Positions 15,866-26,651 of a stretch of DNA of 64,000 nt are shown here, piece after piece; the stretch's first letter is position 1; the number at the start of each line of letters is the position of its first letter. A model generated the notes under the pieces. That model saw only the letters and a list, made by a program, of their open reading frames with translations. It had not been told where the DNA came from and ran no database searches. A program made the position numbers and the translations under genes. The DNA comes from DATBLE01 sp963791425 (GTDB taxonomy: Bacteria > Actinomycetota > Thermoleophilia > Gaiellales > Gaiellaceae), in contig CAWBSE010000002.1 of NCBI GenBank assembly GCA_963791425.1, positions 124,001-188,000 on the forward strand. The letters are read 5' to 3'.

Positions 15866-17028
15866 TGCCCCAGGCGACCGGAATCTCCGCAGCCGAGTTC
15901 GCCGCCCGGCGGACTCGGTTGCTCGACCACGCCGGCACGACGGTCGTGCTGTTCGACCAGGCGTACATCCAGTACTTCACCGGGTTCAACTTCCTCTCGA
16001 ACGAGCGGCCGGTCGTGGTCGTCGTCGGCGACGAGCTGACCGCGTTCGTGCCGGGGTTCGAGGTCGCGCGCACCGAGGCCGAGGGCCATTTCGACCGGAT
16101 CGAGTCGTACCCGGAGTACCCCGGCGAGGAGCACCCGATGGCGCTGCTCGCCGGGATCGTGCCGTCCGGGCCGCTCGCGGCCGACCAGGACGGGTACCCG
16201 GGGATCCTCGGCTACGAGGGGCCCGCCCTCTCGGAGGTGACCGGCTCGCCGGTGGCGACGCTGTCGGGCGCGATCGAGGGCTGGATGCGTGTGAAGTCGC
16301 CGGCCGAGGTCGAGCTGATCCGCCAGAGCTGCCGCTGGTGCGAGCACGCCCACCGGCTGCTCCAGCAGTACTCGGTGCCCGGCGCGACCGAGGCGGAGGC
16401 GAGCCTCCGCGCGGGCTACGAGGCGACGCTGGCGATGCTCGAGACGCTCGGGCCGGGCTACGCCGGCCAGCTCGGCTCGCAGGACGGCGCCACCGCCGGC
16501 TACCGCGGCCAGATCGGCCGGCGCAGCGCCTGGGCGCACGCGGTCGCGCACAACATCCGCTTCGAGCCGGGCGACATGCTCGTCACCGAGACCGCCGCGC
16601 CGGTCTGGGGTTACAACGCCGAGCTCGAGCGCGGGATGGTGATCGGCGAGCCGACCGACGAGCAACGGCGCCTGTTCGGTCACGTCGTCGCCGCCCAGGA
16701 GGTCGCGTTCGCGGCGTTCAAGCCGGGCGCCACCTGCGCCGACGTCGACCGCGCCGTACTCGACTACTTCGACGCCGAAGGCGTCCGCGACCTCTGGTCA
16801 CAGCACACCGGGCACGCGATCGGGCTCCGCAACCACGAGGCGCCGTTCCTGGACATCGGCGACCACACCCCGGTCGAGCCCGGGATGGTGTTCACGATCG
16901 AGCCCGGCGTCTACGTCGAAGGGCTCGGCGGATTCAGGCACAGCGACACCGTCGTCGTCACCGACGACGGTGTCGAGATCCTCACGGACTACCCGCGCGA
17001 CCTGGAGAGCCTGACGATCAGCTCGTGA
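15865..17028 (+). CDS. M24-family (pita-bread fold) peptidase/creatinase-like protein
   Basis: 387 residues from GTG 15865 (TAGTG overlap with the peroxiredoxin stop). N-terminal creatinase-like domain with YIQYFTGFNFLSNERPVVVV, then the M24 catalytic fold with AHNIRFEPGDMLV, HTGHAIGLRNHEAPF and FTIEPGVYVEGLGGFRHSD. The metal ligands of true aminopeptidases are partly replaced: the usual Asp pair is ETAAPVWGYNAELERG, and the last Glu block reads FRHSD. This is the creatinase pattern, which works without metal, so amidinohydrolase or another non-peptidase activity is possible. Likely co-transcribed with the peroxiredoxin. Confidence 0.82.
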   Translation: MPQATGISAAEFAARRTRLLDHAGTTVVLFDQAYIQYFTGFNFLSNERPVVVVVGDELTAFVPGFEVARTEAEGHFDRIESYPEYPGEEHPMALLAGIVPSGPLAADQDGYPGILGYEGPALSEVTGSPVATLSGAIEGWMRVKSPAEVELIRQSCRWCEHAHRLLQQYSVPGATEAEASLRAGYEATLAMLETLGPGYAGQLGSQDGATAGYRGQIGRRSAWAHAVAHNIRFEPGDMLVTETAAPVWGYNAELERGMVIGEPTDEQRRLFGHVVAAQEVAFAAFKPGATCADVDRAVLDYFDAEGVRDLWSQHTGHAIGLRNHEAPFLDIGDHTPVEPGMVFTIEPGVYVEGLGGFRHSDTVVVTDDGVEILTDYPRDLESLTISS

Positions 17029-17365
17029 GGTGGAACGTGTGCGCCCGGTTCCCGTTCGCGTGGTGCACGGTGGTGCACCAGCCGCCCGCGCCGACGTACT
17101 TCCCCGAGCCGCCGACGATCGGCCGGACCGTCACCGACTGCGTCGGGCGCGTCGCCGCGGTCTTCGAGACGCTCGCGCCGCCGATCTGGATCTGGTCCTC
17201 GGCCTTCGAGAACATGGGCGCGGCGTCCACGTAGACGAGCGAGACCGGGCCGTGCGTGACGGTGAAGGGCTTGACCTTCGTCAGGTGGGACGGGGCGGGT
17301 GAGGCGGGAACGGCCAGGACCCCGGCCGCCGCCGCGGCCAGGACGACGATGCGGGAGATGCGCAC
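17018..17365 (-). CDS. Small secreted protein of unknown function
   Basis: 115 residues from GTG 17363-17365, with the ribosome site AAAGGGGG just upstream. Begins with a signal peptide (VRISRIVVLAAAAAGVLAVPASPAPS), leaving a mature part of about 90 residues rich in Thr, Val and Gly, with a single Cys in GGWCTTVHHANGN. No family recognised; the repetitive T-V and G-G pattern suggests a small beta-rich extracytoplasmic domain. Divergent from the FAD oxidoreductase gene (45-base gap) and overlapping the end of the M24 gene by 11 bases. Confidence 0.65.
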   Translation of the reverse strand: MRISRIVVLAAAAAGVLAVPASPAPSHLTKVKPFTVTHGPVSLVYVDAAPMFSKAEDQIQIGGASVSKTAATRPTQSVTVRPIVGGSGKYVGAGGWCTTVHHANGNRAHTFHLTS

Positions 17366-17410
17366 GAGTACCCCCTTTCGTGGGGACGCTCCCGAGTCTA
17401 CGATCGGGCC

Positions 17411-18538
17411 ATGAAGACACGCGTCCTCGTCCTCGGTGCAGGCTTCGGCGGACTGGAGCTCGCGACCACCCTCTCCGAGGAGGTCGCCGACCAGGTCGAG
17501 GTGACGCTGATCGACAAGGGCGACGCGTTCGTCTTCGGCTACTCGAAGCTCGACGTGATGTTCGGGCGCACGACGCTCGACGCCGTGCGGCTGCCGTACC
17601 GCGACCTGGCGAAGCCGGGCGTCACCTTCGTCCAGGATGAGGTCACGGCGATCGACCCCGGGTCGCGGGTCGTGACCACCGGCTCCGGCACGCACGAGGC
17701 CGACGTGCTCGTCGTGGCGCTCGGCGCGGACTACGACTACGCCGCGACCCCCGGACTGTCCGTCGAGACCGAGTTCTACTCCGTCGCCGGCGCCGAGTGG
17801 ATCGCCGCCGTCCTGCCGGAGTTCCGCGAGGGCCGCGCGATCATCGGCGTCTGCGGCGCGCCGTTCAAGTGCCCGCCGGCGCCGAGCGAGTGCGCACTGC
17901 TGCTGCACGACTACCTGACCACCCGCGGTGTCCGCGACCGGTGCGAGATCTCGATCGTGATCCCGTTCGGGACCCCGGTTCCGCCCTCGCCCGACACCTC
18001 GGCCGCGCTGGTCGAGGCGTTCGCCGAGCGCGGCATCGAGTTCGTCCCGCAGAGGCGGGTCGCGTCGCTCGAGGAGAACACCGCCGTCCTCGACGACGGG
18101 GCCGAGCTCCCGTTCGACCTCTTCCTGGGCGTGCCGAAGCACCGCGCCCCCGACGTCGTGCAGGCGAGCGGAATGGCCGTCGACGGCTACATCCCGGTCG
18201 ATCCCCGAACGCTGGCGACGCAGTTCGCAGGCGTGTACGCGGCCGGCGACGTCGCGACGGTCGGCGTGCCGAAGGCGGGCGTGTTCTCGGAGCGGGCGGC
18301 CCGTGTCGTCGCAAAGTCGATCGTCGCGCAGGTGCAGGGCGAGCCCCCGCCTGCCCCGTATGACGGTCTCGGCTCCTGCTACATCGAGTTCGGCGCAGGC
18401 CGCGTCGGCCGCGTCGATGTCGACTTCTTCTCGGGGCCGAAGCCGACCGGGACGTTCCAGGAGCCGTCGGGCGCGCTCGTCGCCGAGAAGGAGCACTTCG
18501 GCTCGAGCCGCCGCGCCCGCTGGTTCGGCCTGACCTAG
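17411..18538 (+). CDS. FAD/NAD(P)-binding oxidoreductase, sulfide:quinone reductase-like
   Basis: 375-residue two-dinucleotide-binding flavoprotein: N-terminal VLVLGAGFGGLELATTL (GxGxxG FAD motif), VVALGADYDY, a second site near RAIIGVCGAPFKCPPAPSE, and the ATG motif YAAGDVATVGVPKAG. The two cysteines in VCGAPFKC align with redox cysteines of SQR/flavocytochrome c sulfide dehydrogenase-like proteins, so sulfide or persulfide oxidation with quinone or another acceptor is plausible. No signal peptide. Ends 20 bases before a SHOCT-domain membrane protein. Confidence 0.8.
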   Translation: MKTRVLVLGAGFGGLELATTLSEEVADQVEVTLIDKGDAFVFGYSKLDVMFGRTTLDAVRLPYRDLAKPGVTFVQDEVTAIDPGSRVVTTGSGTHEADVLVVALGADYDYAATPGLSVETEFYSVAGAEWIAAVLPEFREGRAIIGVCGAPFKCPPAPSECALLLHDYLTTRGVRDRCEISIVIPFGTPVPPSPDTSAALVEAFAERGIEFVPQRRVASLEENTAVLDDGAELPFDLFLGVPKHRAPDVVQASGMAVDGYIPVDPRTLATQFAGVYAAGDVATVGVPKAGVFSERAARVVAKSIVAQVQGEPPPAPYDGLGSCYIEFGAGRVGRVDVDFFSGPKPTGTFQEPSGALVAEKEHFGSSRRARWFGLT

Positions 18539-18558
18539 CCGGCCGCTACCCTCCGAGC

Positions 18559-19074
18559 GTGTTCGGCGCGATCCTCTCCGCCGTGGTCACCGGCTTCCTG
18601 ATCGGGAGCCTGGCCCGCCTGGCGCTGCCCGGCCCCGATCCGATGCCGTTCTCGCTGACCGTCGTGATCGGCCTGGTCGGCTCGGCCGTCGGTGTCGGAA
18701 TCGCGACGCTGTCCTTCGGGTCGAGCCACACGTTCGACCGGTCGAGCCACGCCTTCGTGACGCTGATGCTCGAGATCGGGGTGTCGATCGTCCTCGTCGC
18801 GGCCTACCGGCATTTCATCCAGAAGCGCCCGCTCTGGGGCCCGGGGGCGTACCACTTCCCGGAGCGCGGCTTCGGCGTGGCGCGCATGCGCGAGCGGCTC
18901 CGCCGGCTCGGGATCGACCCCGACCGGATCCACCACCGCCAGGGGGCGGCTCCGGCCCAGCTCGATCCGCAGCACGTCGCCGACGAGCTCGAGCGGCTCC
19001 GCGGCGAGCGCGACAGCGGCAAGATCACCGACGAGCAGTACGAGCAGGCGCGGGAGCGGCTCCGGCGCTACTGA
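18559..19074 (+). CDS. Membrane protein with C-terminal SHOCT-like domain
   Basis: 171 residues from GTG 18559. Three hydrophobic segments in the first 95 residues, the first two glycine-rich (FLIGSLARLALPGPDPMPF, VVIGLVGSAVGVGIATL) as in the GlsB/YeaQ transglycosylase-associated group. A basic linker follows, then the short C-terminal motif ELERLRGERDSGKITDEQYEQARERLRR, a classic SHOCT oligomerisation domain. Possibly co-transcribed with the flavoprotein upstream (20 bases). Role unknown; such proteins are often stress-related membrane proteins. Confidence 0.7.
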   Translation: MFGAILSAVVTGFLIGSLARLALPGPDPMPFSLTVVIGLVGSAVGVGIATLSFGSSHTFDRSSHAFVTLMLEIGVSIVLVAAYRHFIQKRPLWGPGAYHFPERGFGVARMRERLRRLGIDPDRIHHRQGAAPAQLDPQHVADELERLRGERDSGKITDEQYEQARERLRRY

Positions 19075-19081
19075 TCCGGAG

Positions 19082-19267
19082 CTACGAAGCGGCGCCCCAG
19101 ACCAGCAGCGACTGCGGATCGTCCGGGTCGATCTTCACGACCACATCGCCGCCGACCACGACCCCGGCGAGCGTCTGCTCGTGGATCGACTGCGTCATCG
19201 TCACGGGGTAGTCGCCGCGCGTGACGAGCACCGCGGAGACCTCGTCGATCGCGACCTGTCCGGCCAT
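19082..19267 (-). CDS. Hypothetical 61-residue protein downstream of ABC binding protein
   Basis: Small ORF from ATG 19265-19267: MAGQVAIDEVSAVLVTRGDY, then an even mix of Val/Asp/Gly ending in DDPQSLLVWGAAS. It starts 3 bases after the TAA of the periplasmic binding protein gene, so it is likely translated from the same message. No family recognised, no membrane segment or signal. Codon use is consistent with coding (GC-rich third positions). Confidence 0.5.
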   Translation of the reverse strand: MAGQVAIDEVSAVLVTRGDYPVTMTQSIHEQTLAGVVVGGDVVVKIDPDDPQSLLVWGAAS

Positions 19268-19269
19268 CA

Positions 19270-20184
19270 CTAACGAGCGATCGCAAAGGGCCGCGTGAAC
19301 ACGTTCCAGCGGCCGTGCGACCAGCGTTGCAGGGCGACCTGCCGGATGCCGCCGCGGACGACGATGCCCGGCACCAGGAAGGGGTTGTTCGCCTCGACCA
19401 GGCGGCGCAGCACCCTGAGAACCGCGGCGCGGTCGGCGCCCGGCCCGGCGCTGCGGAGCGCGTCCACGACCGTGAACGCCGCCGCCAGCCCGAGCGACTG
19501 GCCGGCGTTCGCGGGGTGGAAGCGGGCTAGCGTCGGATCGCCCGCCCACGCGGGATCGCCGGGCGTCCGCACGAACACGGTCGTCACGGCGCCGGGGAAC
19601 GGCGACGCGGCCGCGGCGTTCGCGTAGACGGCCCACCCCTGCCGCGTGACCGGAATCGGATGGGAGCCGAGCACGACGAGCGTGTCGGCGCCGACCCCCC
19701 GCAGGGCTAGGAGGTCGGTCGAGGCGAGCCTCACGTTGGCGGAGCGCGTGAACCACGCGAGCAGCTCCCGGCCGTCGGGGTCGTCCGAGTAGAGCACGGC
19801 GATCTTCGCGCCGGGCCGCGTCTTCGCGATCTGGCGGGCGAGGACGCGCGCCTCGAGCCCGTAGCGCGGCACGTAGCCGACCGTCCAGCCCAGTCCCCGC
19901 CCGCCGGCACCCGCGCCGACAACCACCTGCGGCAGCGGTTCGGGCGTACCGGCCTGCGCCAGCGCGGCGAGGGGCAGCCCACCGGCCGCCGTCGCCCGGA
20001 ACGCGACCGTCGCCCCGTTGACGCCGCCGCGTGCGTTCACCGACGCGAAGTAGCGCGCCGCGCCCGCTGCGACCGCGGGCGAAAGACCGGCGTTCGACAC
20101 AAGGATCGGCGCGGACGCGGCCGACGACGGCCCGGCCGATCCGCCGAGCGCTGCAAGGGCGAGCGCTGTAACGACCAGCCGCAT
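19270..20184 (-). CDS. Branched-chain amino acid type ABC substrate-binding protein (secreted)
   Basis: 304 residues with a signal peptide (MRLVVTALALAALGGSAGPSSA) and the periplasmic-binding type I (Leu/Ile/Val-like) pattern: ASVNARGGVNGATVAF, IAKTRPGAKIAVLYSDDPDGRELL and GQSLGLAAAFTVVDALRSAG. Shorter than usual for LivJ-type proteins (about 370), so some loops are missing. No permease genes are adjacent; the only liv-type ATPase in the window is 0.8 kb away on the same strand beyond a plus-strand gene. Ligand unknown. Confidence 0.75.
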   Translation of the reverse strand: MRLVVTALALAALGGSAGPSSAASAPILVSNAGLSPAVAAGAARYFASVNARGGVNGATVAFRATAAGGLPLAALAQAGTPEPLPQVVVGAGAGGRGLGWTVGYVPRYGLEARVLARQIAKTRPGAKIAVLYSDDPDGRELLAWFTRSANVRLASTDLLALRGVGADTLVVLGSHPIPVTRQGWAVYANAAAASPFPGAVTTVFVRTPGDPAWAGDPTLARFHPANAGQSLGLAAAFTVVDALRSAGPGADRAAVLRVLRRLVEANNPFLVPGIVVRGGIRQVALQRWSHGRWNVFTRPFAIAR

Positions 20185-20223
20185 CTCCCACCCAGGCTAG
20201 CCCGCGTCCTTCAAGATGTTGTA

Positions 20224-21027
20224 ATGACCGTCGACGAGCGCCGCTCCCGGTTCCGGGAGCTCCACGCCGAGGACCGGCTCTTCCTGATGCCGAACCCGTG
20301 GGATGTCGGCTCCGCCCGGCTGCTCGAGACGCTCGGTTTCCCGGCGCTTGCAACGACGAGCGCGGGGTTCGCGTGGTCGATCGGCAAGAACGACCAGCAC
20401 GTGACGCGCGACGAGCTGGTCGCCCACGTGGCCGCGATCACCGCCGCGACGACGATCCCGCTGAACGTCGACAGCGAGCGTCTGTACCCGGACGACCCCG
20501 GCGGCGTCGCCGAGACCGTCCGGCTGCTCGCCGAGGCGGGTGCGTCCGGCTGCTCGATCGAGGACTTCGACCCCGCCACGAAGGCGATCGACGACGTCGG
20601 CGCGGCGGCGGAGCGGGTCGCCGTCGCCGCAGAGGCGGCCCACGCGGCCGGCATGGTGCTGACCGGCCGTTGCGAGCACCACATCCACGGTGTGGACGAC
20701 CTCGACGGGACGATCGCGCGCCTGATCGCCTACCGCGACGCGGGCGCGGACTGCCTGTACGCGCCGGGCCTCACCGACCTCGACCAGATCCGCCGGGTCG
20801 TCGACGAGGTCGCCGCCCCGGTCAACGTGCTCGGTCTCGGCTCGGGCCCGTCGATGGGCGAGCTGGAGACGGTCGGCGTCCGGCGGGTGTCGACGGGCAG
20901 CCTGCTCGCCGGTGCCGCCTACGGCGCGCTGGTCGCAGGCGCCCGCGAGCTGATGGACGAGGGCACGTCGGCCTACGCCGCCGGCCACGTGCCGCGCGAC
21001 CTGCTCGGCCGCGCGCTCGGCTCCTAA
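20224..21027 (+). CDS. Isocitrate lyase/PEP mutase superfamily protein
   Basis: 267-residue alpha/beta-barrel of the ICL/PEPM superfamily: MPNPWDVGSARLLETLGFPALATTSAG, PLNVDSERLYPDD, SGCSIEDFD, LTGRCEHHIHG and the C-terminal VRRVSTGS block. The usual Lys-Lys-Cys-Gly-His lyase motif is absent at the expected loop, placing it in the PEP-mutase/oxaloacetase-like group of unclear specificity; C-C or C-P lyase chemistry with Mg2+ is expected. Divergent from the binding-protein gene (39-base gap); its TAA overlaps the TTA complement of the LivG gene end by 4 bases. Confidence 0.78.
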   Translation: MTVDERRSRFRELHAEDRLFLMPNPWDVGSARLLETLGFPALATTSAGFAWSIGKNDQHVTRDELVAHVAAITAATTIPLNVDSERLYPDDPGGVAETVRLLAEAGASGCSIEDFDPATKAIDDVGAAAERVAVAAEAAHAAGMVLTGRCEHHIHGVDDLDGTIARLIAYRDAGADCLYAPGLTDLDQIRRVVDEVAAPVNVLGLGSGPSMGELETVGVRRVSTGSLLAGAAYGALVAGARELMDEGTSAYAAGHVPRDLLGRALGS

Positions 21028-21734
21028 GCGGCTTCTTCGGAGCCGAGGTAGGCCTCGATCACCGCGGGGTCCTTCTGCACCTCTTGCGGGGTGCCGGCGG
21101 CGATCTTGCGGCCGAAGTCGAGCACGTGGACGCGGTCGGAGATGCCCATGACCAGGTTCATGTGGTGCTCGACCAGCAGGATGGTCAGGTCGAAGTCCTC
21201 GCGCATCTGCTTCACGAACGTGCCGAGCCCCTCGACCTCCTCGTGCGAGAGGCCGCCGGCGGGCTCGTCGAGCAGCAGCAGGCGCGGCCCGGAGGCGAGC
21301 GCGCGGGCGGTCTCGACGCGCTTCAGCGTCCCGTACGGAAGGGCGCCCGCAGGCCGGTCGGCGACGTCGCCGATCCCGACGTAGTCGATGATCTCCTCGA
21401 CCGTGCGCGTGCCGGTGCGGGCGTGCGTGCCGACGACGATGTTCTCGCGCACGGTCATCGTCTTGAACAGCTCGAGGTTCTGGAAGGTGCGCGCGATGCC
21501 GCGCGCGATCACCTGGTGCGGCGCCGTCGAGAGCATCGTCTCGCCGGCGAAGTTCAGCTCGCCGCGGTCCGGCCGGTACAGGCGGGTGATCACGTTGAAG
21601 CACGTCGTCTTCCCCGCGCCGTTCGGGCCGATCAGCCCGACGATCTCACCCTCGCCGACGTCGAGCGAGACGTCGTCGAGCGCGATGATCCCACCGAACC
21701 GGCGGGTGATGTTCTTGACCTCCAGCAACGCCAT
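21024..21734 (-). CDS. livG: ABC transporter ATP-binding protein, LivG type
   Basis: 236 residues with Walker A GPNGAGKTTCFN, Q-loop ARTFQNLELFKTM, signature LPYGTLKRVETARALA, Walker B LLLLDEPAGG and H-loop VEHHMNLVM; the ending PAVIEAYLG is typical of LivG, the ATPase of branched-chain amino acid importers. The signature motif is slightly atypical (YGTLKR where YGxQRR is usual). No permeases or LivF lie next to it, so its partners must be elsewhere. ATG at 21732-21734 is divergent from an FAD oxidoreductase gene with 19 bases between. Confidence 0.88.
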   Translation of the reverse strand: MALLEVKNITRRFGGIIALDDVSLDVGEGEIVGLIGPNGAGKTTCFNVITRLYRPDRGELNFAGETMLSTAPHQVIARGIARTFQNLELFKTMTVRENIVVGTHARTGTRTVEEIIDYVGIGDVADRPAGALPYGTLKRVETARALASGPRLLLLDEPAGGLSHEEVEGLGTFVKQMREDFDLTILLVEHHMNLVMGISDRVHVLDFGRKIAAGTPQEVQKDPAVIEAYLGSEEAA

Positions 21735-21753
21735 CCGACGTACCTTACGACGG

Positions 21754-22823
21754 ATGGAGAGCCATGAGGTGGTGGTCGTCGGCGGCGGAGCGATGGGCGC
21801 GAGCGTCGCGTGGCACCTGCGCGAACTCGGCGTCTCCGACGTGGTGCTGATCGAGCGCGACTCCCTGGCGGCAGGATCGACGTCGCGATCCGCGGGCGGG
21901 ATTCGCGCGCAGTTCTCGGACGAGCTGAACGTGCGGATCGCGCTGCGCTCCCTCGCGGAGTTCGGGCGGATGGACGAGATCGACTTCCGGCAGTACGGCT
22001 ACCTGTTCCTGCTCGACCGCGAGGAGGACGTGGCGTCGTTCCGGGCGGCGCTGGAGGTGCAGCATCGGCTCGGGGTGCCGTCGCGGGAGCTGTCGGTGGA
22101 GGAGGCGCTGGAGATCGTTCCCGCGCTGTCGGTGGACGGCCTCCTCGCCGCCACGTATTGCGAGCTCGACGGTTACGCGTCGCCCGAGTCGGTCGTCCAG
22201 TGGTACGCGCGCGGGCTCGACGTGCGGCAGGGCTGCGAGGTGACCGGCGTCCGGGTCGAGTGCGGCCGGATCGCGGGCGTCGAGACGTCGAAGGGCCCGA
22301 TCGCCTGCGGCACGGTCGTCTGCTGCGCGGGCGCGTGGTCGCGCGACGTGGCGGCGATGGCCGGCGTCGACCTCCCGGTCGAGGGCGAGAAGCGGTGGAT
22401 GTGGTTCTCACCGCAGGACGGCGGGTTGCCCCAGCGGCTGCCGCTGACGATCGACTTCTCCACGTCGTTCTACTTCCACCGCGAGGGGCCGGGCCTCGTC
22501 TTCGGCGGGAAGGAGCAGACGCTCGAGGAGGTCGCGGGCGCCGGGCTCGCGCGGCTCCCGCTACTCGAGGATCTCCCGGTGCAGACGTCCTGGTGGGGCT
22601 ACTACGAGAACAGCCCCGACCACAACGCGCTCGTCGGCCGGGCGGCCGACCCGGAGGGCTTCGTCTACGCCACCGGCTTCTCGGGCCACGGCTTCCAGCA
22701 GGCACCCGCGGTGGGCGAGTACGTCGCGGAGTTGATCGCGGGGCGGAAGCCGACCCTCGATCTGTCGGCGTTCGACGTCGCACGGTTCGCGAGCGGCGGG
22801 GCGCGGCCCGAGTCGTTCGTGGT

Positions 22824-22827
<4 letters not shown>
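21754..22827 (+). CDS. FAD-dependent oxidoreductase, DAO/sarcosine oxidase beta-like
   Basis: 357 residues starting at ATG 21754: FAD motif VVVGGGAMGASVAWHLRELG, the IERDSLAAGSTSRSAGGIRAQF segment typical of the D-amino-acid oxidase / glycine-sarcosine dehydrogenase family, and the C-terminal YATGFSGHGFQQAPAVGEYVAELI. It oxidises an amine or N-methyl amino acid with FAD; the acceptor and substrate are unknown. Divergent from livG, suggestive of amino-acid use. Ends 4 bases inside the convergent DUF255 gene. Confidence 0.85.
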
Positions 22828-24690
<1,863 letters not shown>

Positions 24691-24710
24691 CCCGGCACGA
24701 TAATCACCTG

Positions 24711-25463
24711 ATGTCGTCGCTCCCGTCGGGAACGGTCACCTTCCTGTTCACGGACATCGAGGGCTCGACCAAGCTGCTCAAGGAGCTGGGCGACGCGTAC
24801 GGAAGCGTCGTCACCGATCACCGGCGGATCCTGCGCGAGGCGTTCGCCGCCTCGAACGGCCGGGAGGTCGACACCCAGGGCGACGCCTTCTTCTATTCGT
24901 TCGCCCGCGCGCGGGACGCGGTCGCGGCGGCGGTCGCCGGACAACGAGCCCTCGCCGAGCACGAGTGGCCCGGCGGAGCGAACGTCCGCGTGCGTATGGG
25001 ACTGCACACCGGCGAGCCGGCGGTCGGTGACGAGGGCTACGTCGGGATGGACGTCGTTCGCGCCGCCCGGATCTGCTCGGCCGGGCACGGCGGTCAGGTG
25101 CTCCTCTCCGACACGACCCGCGCCCTCGTCGGCAACGACCTGCCGGAGGGCGTGTCACTCCGAGACCTGGGCGAGCAGAACCTGAAGGACGTGCGGGCGG
25201 AGCACATCTACCAGCTCGACTTCGGCGACTCGCCGACCTACCACCCGATGCTGCGGACAGAGGGATCGCACGCCGACTTCGGCGACCGCATCTCGAAGCA
25301 CGTCGAGAGCATCGTCGAGGCGCAACTGAACTCCGTGTTCGCGGGCGGCAAGCCGCCGACGGCGAAGCTGGCCGGTCTGACCGCCGTCGGGCTGACCAGC
25401 GCGTTCATCGTGCTCGGCGGCCTGATCGGGATCGCCTTCCTGGTCAAGAGCCTGTTCTTCTAG
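24711..25463 (+). CDS. Class III adenylate/guanylate cyclase with C-terminal membrane anchor
   Basis: 250 residues: an N-terminal class III cyclase domain with metal Asp in TFLFTDIEGSTKLLKEL and GDAFFYSF, plus RMGLHTGEPAVGDEGYVGMDVVRAARI and AGHGGQVLLSD. A linker leads to one hydrophobic helix at the very C-terminus (LAGLTAVGLTSAFIVLGGLI), so it is tail-anchored with a cytosolic catalytic domain. Makes cAMP or cGMP from ATP/GTP if active. No sensory domain other than the anchor. 9 bases before a CoA-transferase gene. Confidence 0.85.
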   Translation: MSSLPSGTVTFLFTDIEGSTKLLKELGDAYGSVVTDHRRILREAFAASNGREVDTQGDAFFYSFARARDAVAAAVAGQRALAEHEWPGGANVRVRMGLHTGEPAVGDEGYVGMDVVRAARICSAGHGGQVLLSDTTRALVGNDLPEGVSLRDLGEQNLKDVRAEHIYQLDFGDSPTYHPMLRTEGSHADFGDRISKHVESIVEAQLNSVFAGGKPPTAKLAGLTAVGLTSAFIVLGGLIGIAFLVKSLFF

Positions 25464-25472
25464 AGTCGAGAT

Positions 25473-26651
25473 ATGCCGTTTCTCCCTCTCGCCGGGATCA
25501 AGGTCGTGGACGTGACGACCTCGCTCGCCGGGCCGTACTGCGCAGAGATGCTCGGCGTGCTCGGCGCCGACGTGGTCAAGATCGAGCCGCCGGCCGGCGA
25601 CGAGGCGCGCACGTGGGGGCCTCCGTTCGCCGCGGACGGGCAGGCGACGATGTTCATGGCGATGAACGCGGGCAAGCGGTCGCTCGCGCTCGATCTGCGG
25701 CGCGGAGTGGAGGTGGTCGAGCGGCTGGCCGCCCAGGCCGACGTCTTCGTCCAGAGCCTCCGTCCCGGGCTGGCCGAGGAGCGCGGGCTCGGCCCCGATG
25801 CGCTCCGGCCTCTGAACCCGCGACTGGTCTACTGCTCGATCTGGGCGTTCGGCTCCAGGGGCCCATGGCGGTCGTTCCCGGGCTACGACCCGCTTGCCCA
25901 GGCGGCCGGCGGGATCCTCAGCGTCACGGGCGAGCCCGATCGCCCTCCGGTGCGCGTGGGCGTCTCGCTCATCGACCAGGGCACCGGCATGTGGGCGGCG
26001 TTCTCGATCCTCGCCGCCCTGCACGAGCGCGAGCGGACGGGCGAGGGTCGGACGATCGACGTCTCGCTGTTCGAGACCGCGCTGGGACTCGTCTCGTACC
26101 AGATCGGCGGCTACCTCGCGACCGGCGAGGTGCCCGGGCGATGGGGATCGTCGTTCTCCTCGATCGCGCCGTACCGCGTCTACAAGACCGCCGACGGCGA
26201 GCTGATGATCGCCGCCGGCAACGACCGGCTCTTCGCCGCGCTGGCGGCCGAGCTCGGCCGGCCCGAGCTTGCCGACGACCCCCGCTACGCGACGAACCCC
26301 GAGCGGGTCGCCCGCCGAGCCGAGCTCGACGACGTGATCGCGCCGCTGTTCGAGCGCGAGACGACCACGACGTGGCTCGAGCGGCTCCGCCGGGTGGGCG
26401 TCCCGCACGCGCCGGTGCACGACGTCGGCCAGGCCGCGGATCACGAGCAGACGAGGGAGCTCAGGATCCTCCAGGAGCTCGACGGCTACACGGCCGTCGG
26501 CCCCTCGTTCAGCGTCGACGGCGAACGGCCGGCGTACTCGTCACCTCCGCCCGCGCTCGGTGCGCACTCGGCGGAGGTGCTGTCCGAGGCCGGCTACTCG
26601 GCCTCGGAGATCGAGGCCATGGCCGAGGACGGCATCGTCCGCCTGGGCTAG
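25473..26651 (+). CDS. CaiB/BaiF (family III) CoA-transferase
   Basis: 392 residues with the family III features: LAGIKVVDVTTSLAGPYCAEMLGVLGADVVKIEPP, NAGKRSLALDL, the catalytic Asp in FPGYDPLAQAAGGI, and SLFETALGLV. It moves CoA between a carboxylic acid and an acyl-CoA donor through an aspartyl-anhydride intermediate. Acid substrate cannot be told from sequence. ATG at 25473 follows the cyclase gene by 9 bases. The TAG stop shares its bases with the TAG of the convergent BMP-protein gene (ctag at 26648-26651). Confidence 0.9.
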   Translation: MPFLPLAGIKVVDVTTSLAGPYCAEMLGVLGADVVKIEPPAGDEARTWGPPFAADGQATMFMAMNAGKRSLALDLRRGVEVVERLAAQADVFVQSLRPGLAEERGLGPDALRPLNPRLVYCSIWAFGSRGPWRSFPGYDPLAQAAGGILSVTGEPDRPPVRVGVSLIDQGTGMWAAFSILAALHERERTGEGRTIDVSLFETALGLVSYQIGGYLATGEVPGRWGSSFSSIAPYRVYKTADGELMIAAGNDRLFAALAAELGRPELADDPRYATNPERVARRAELDDVIAPLFERETTTTWLERLRRVGVPHAPVHDVGQAADHEQTRELRILQELDGYTAVGPSFSVDGERPAYSSPPPALGAHSAEVLSEAGYSASEIEAMAEDGIVRLG

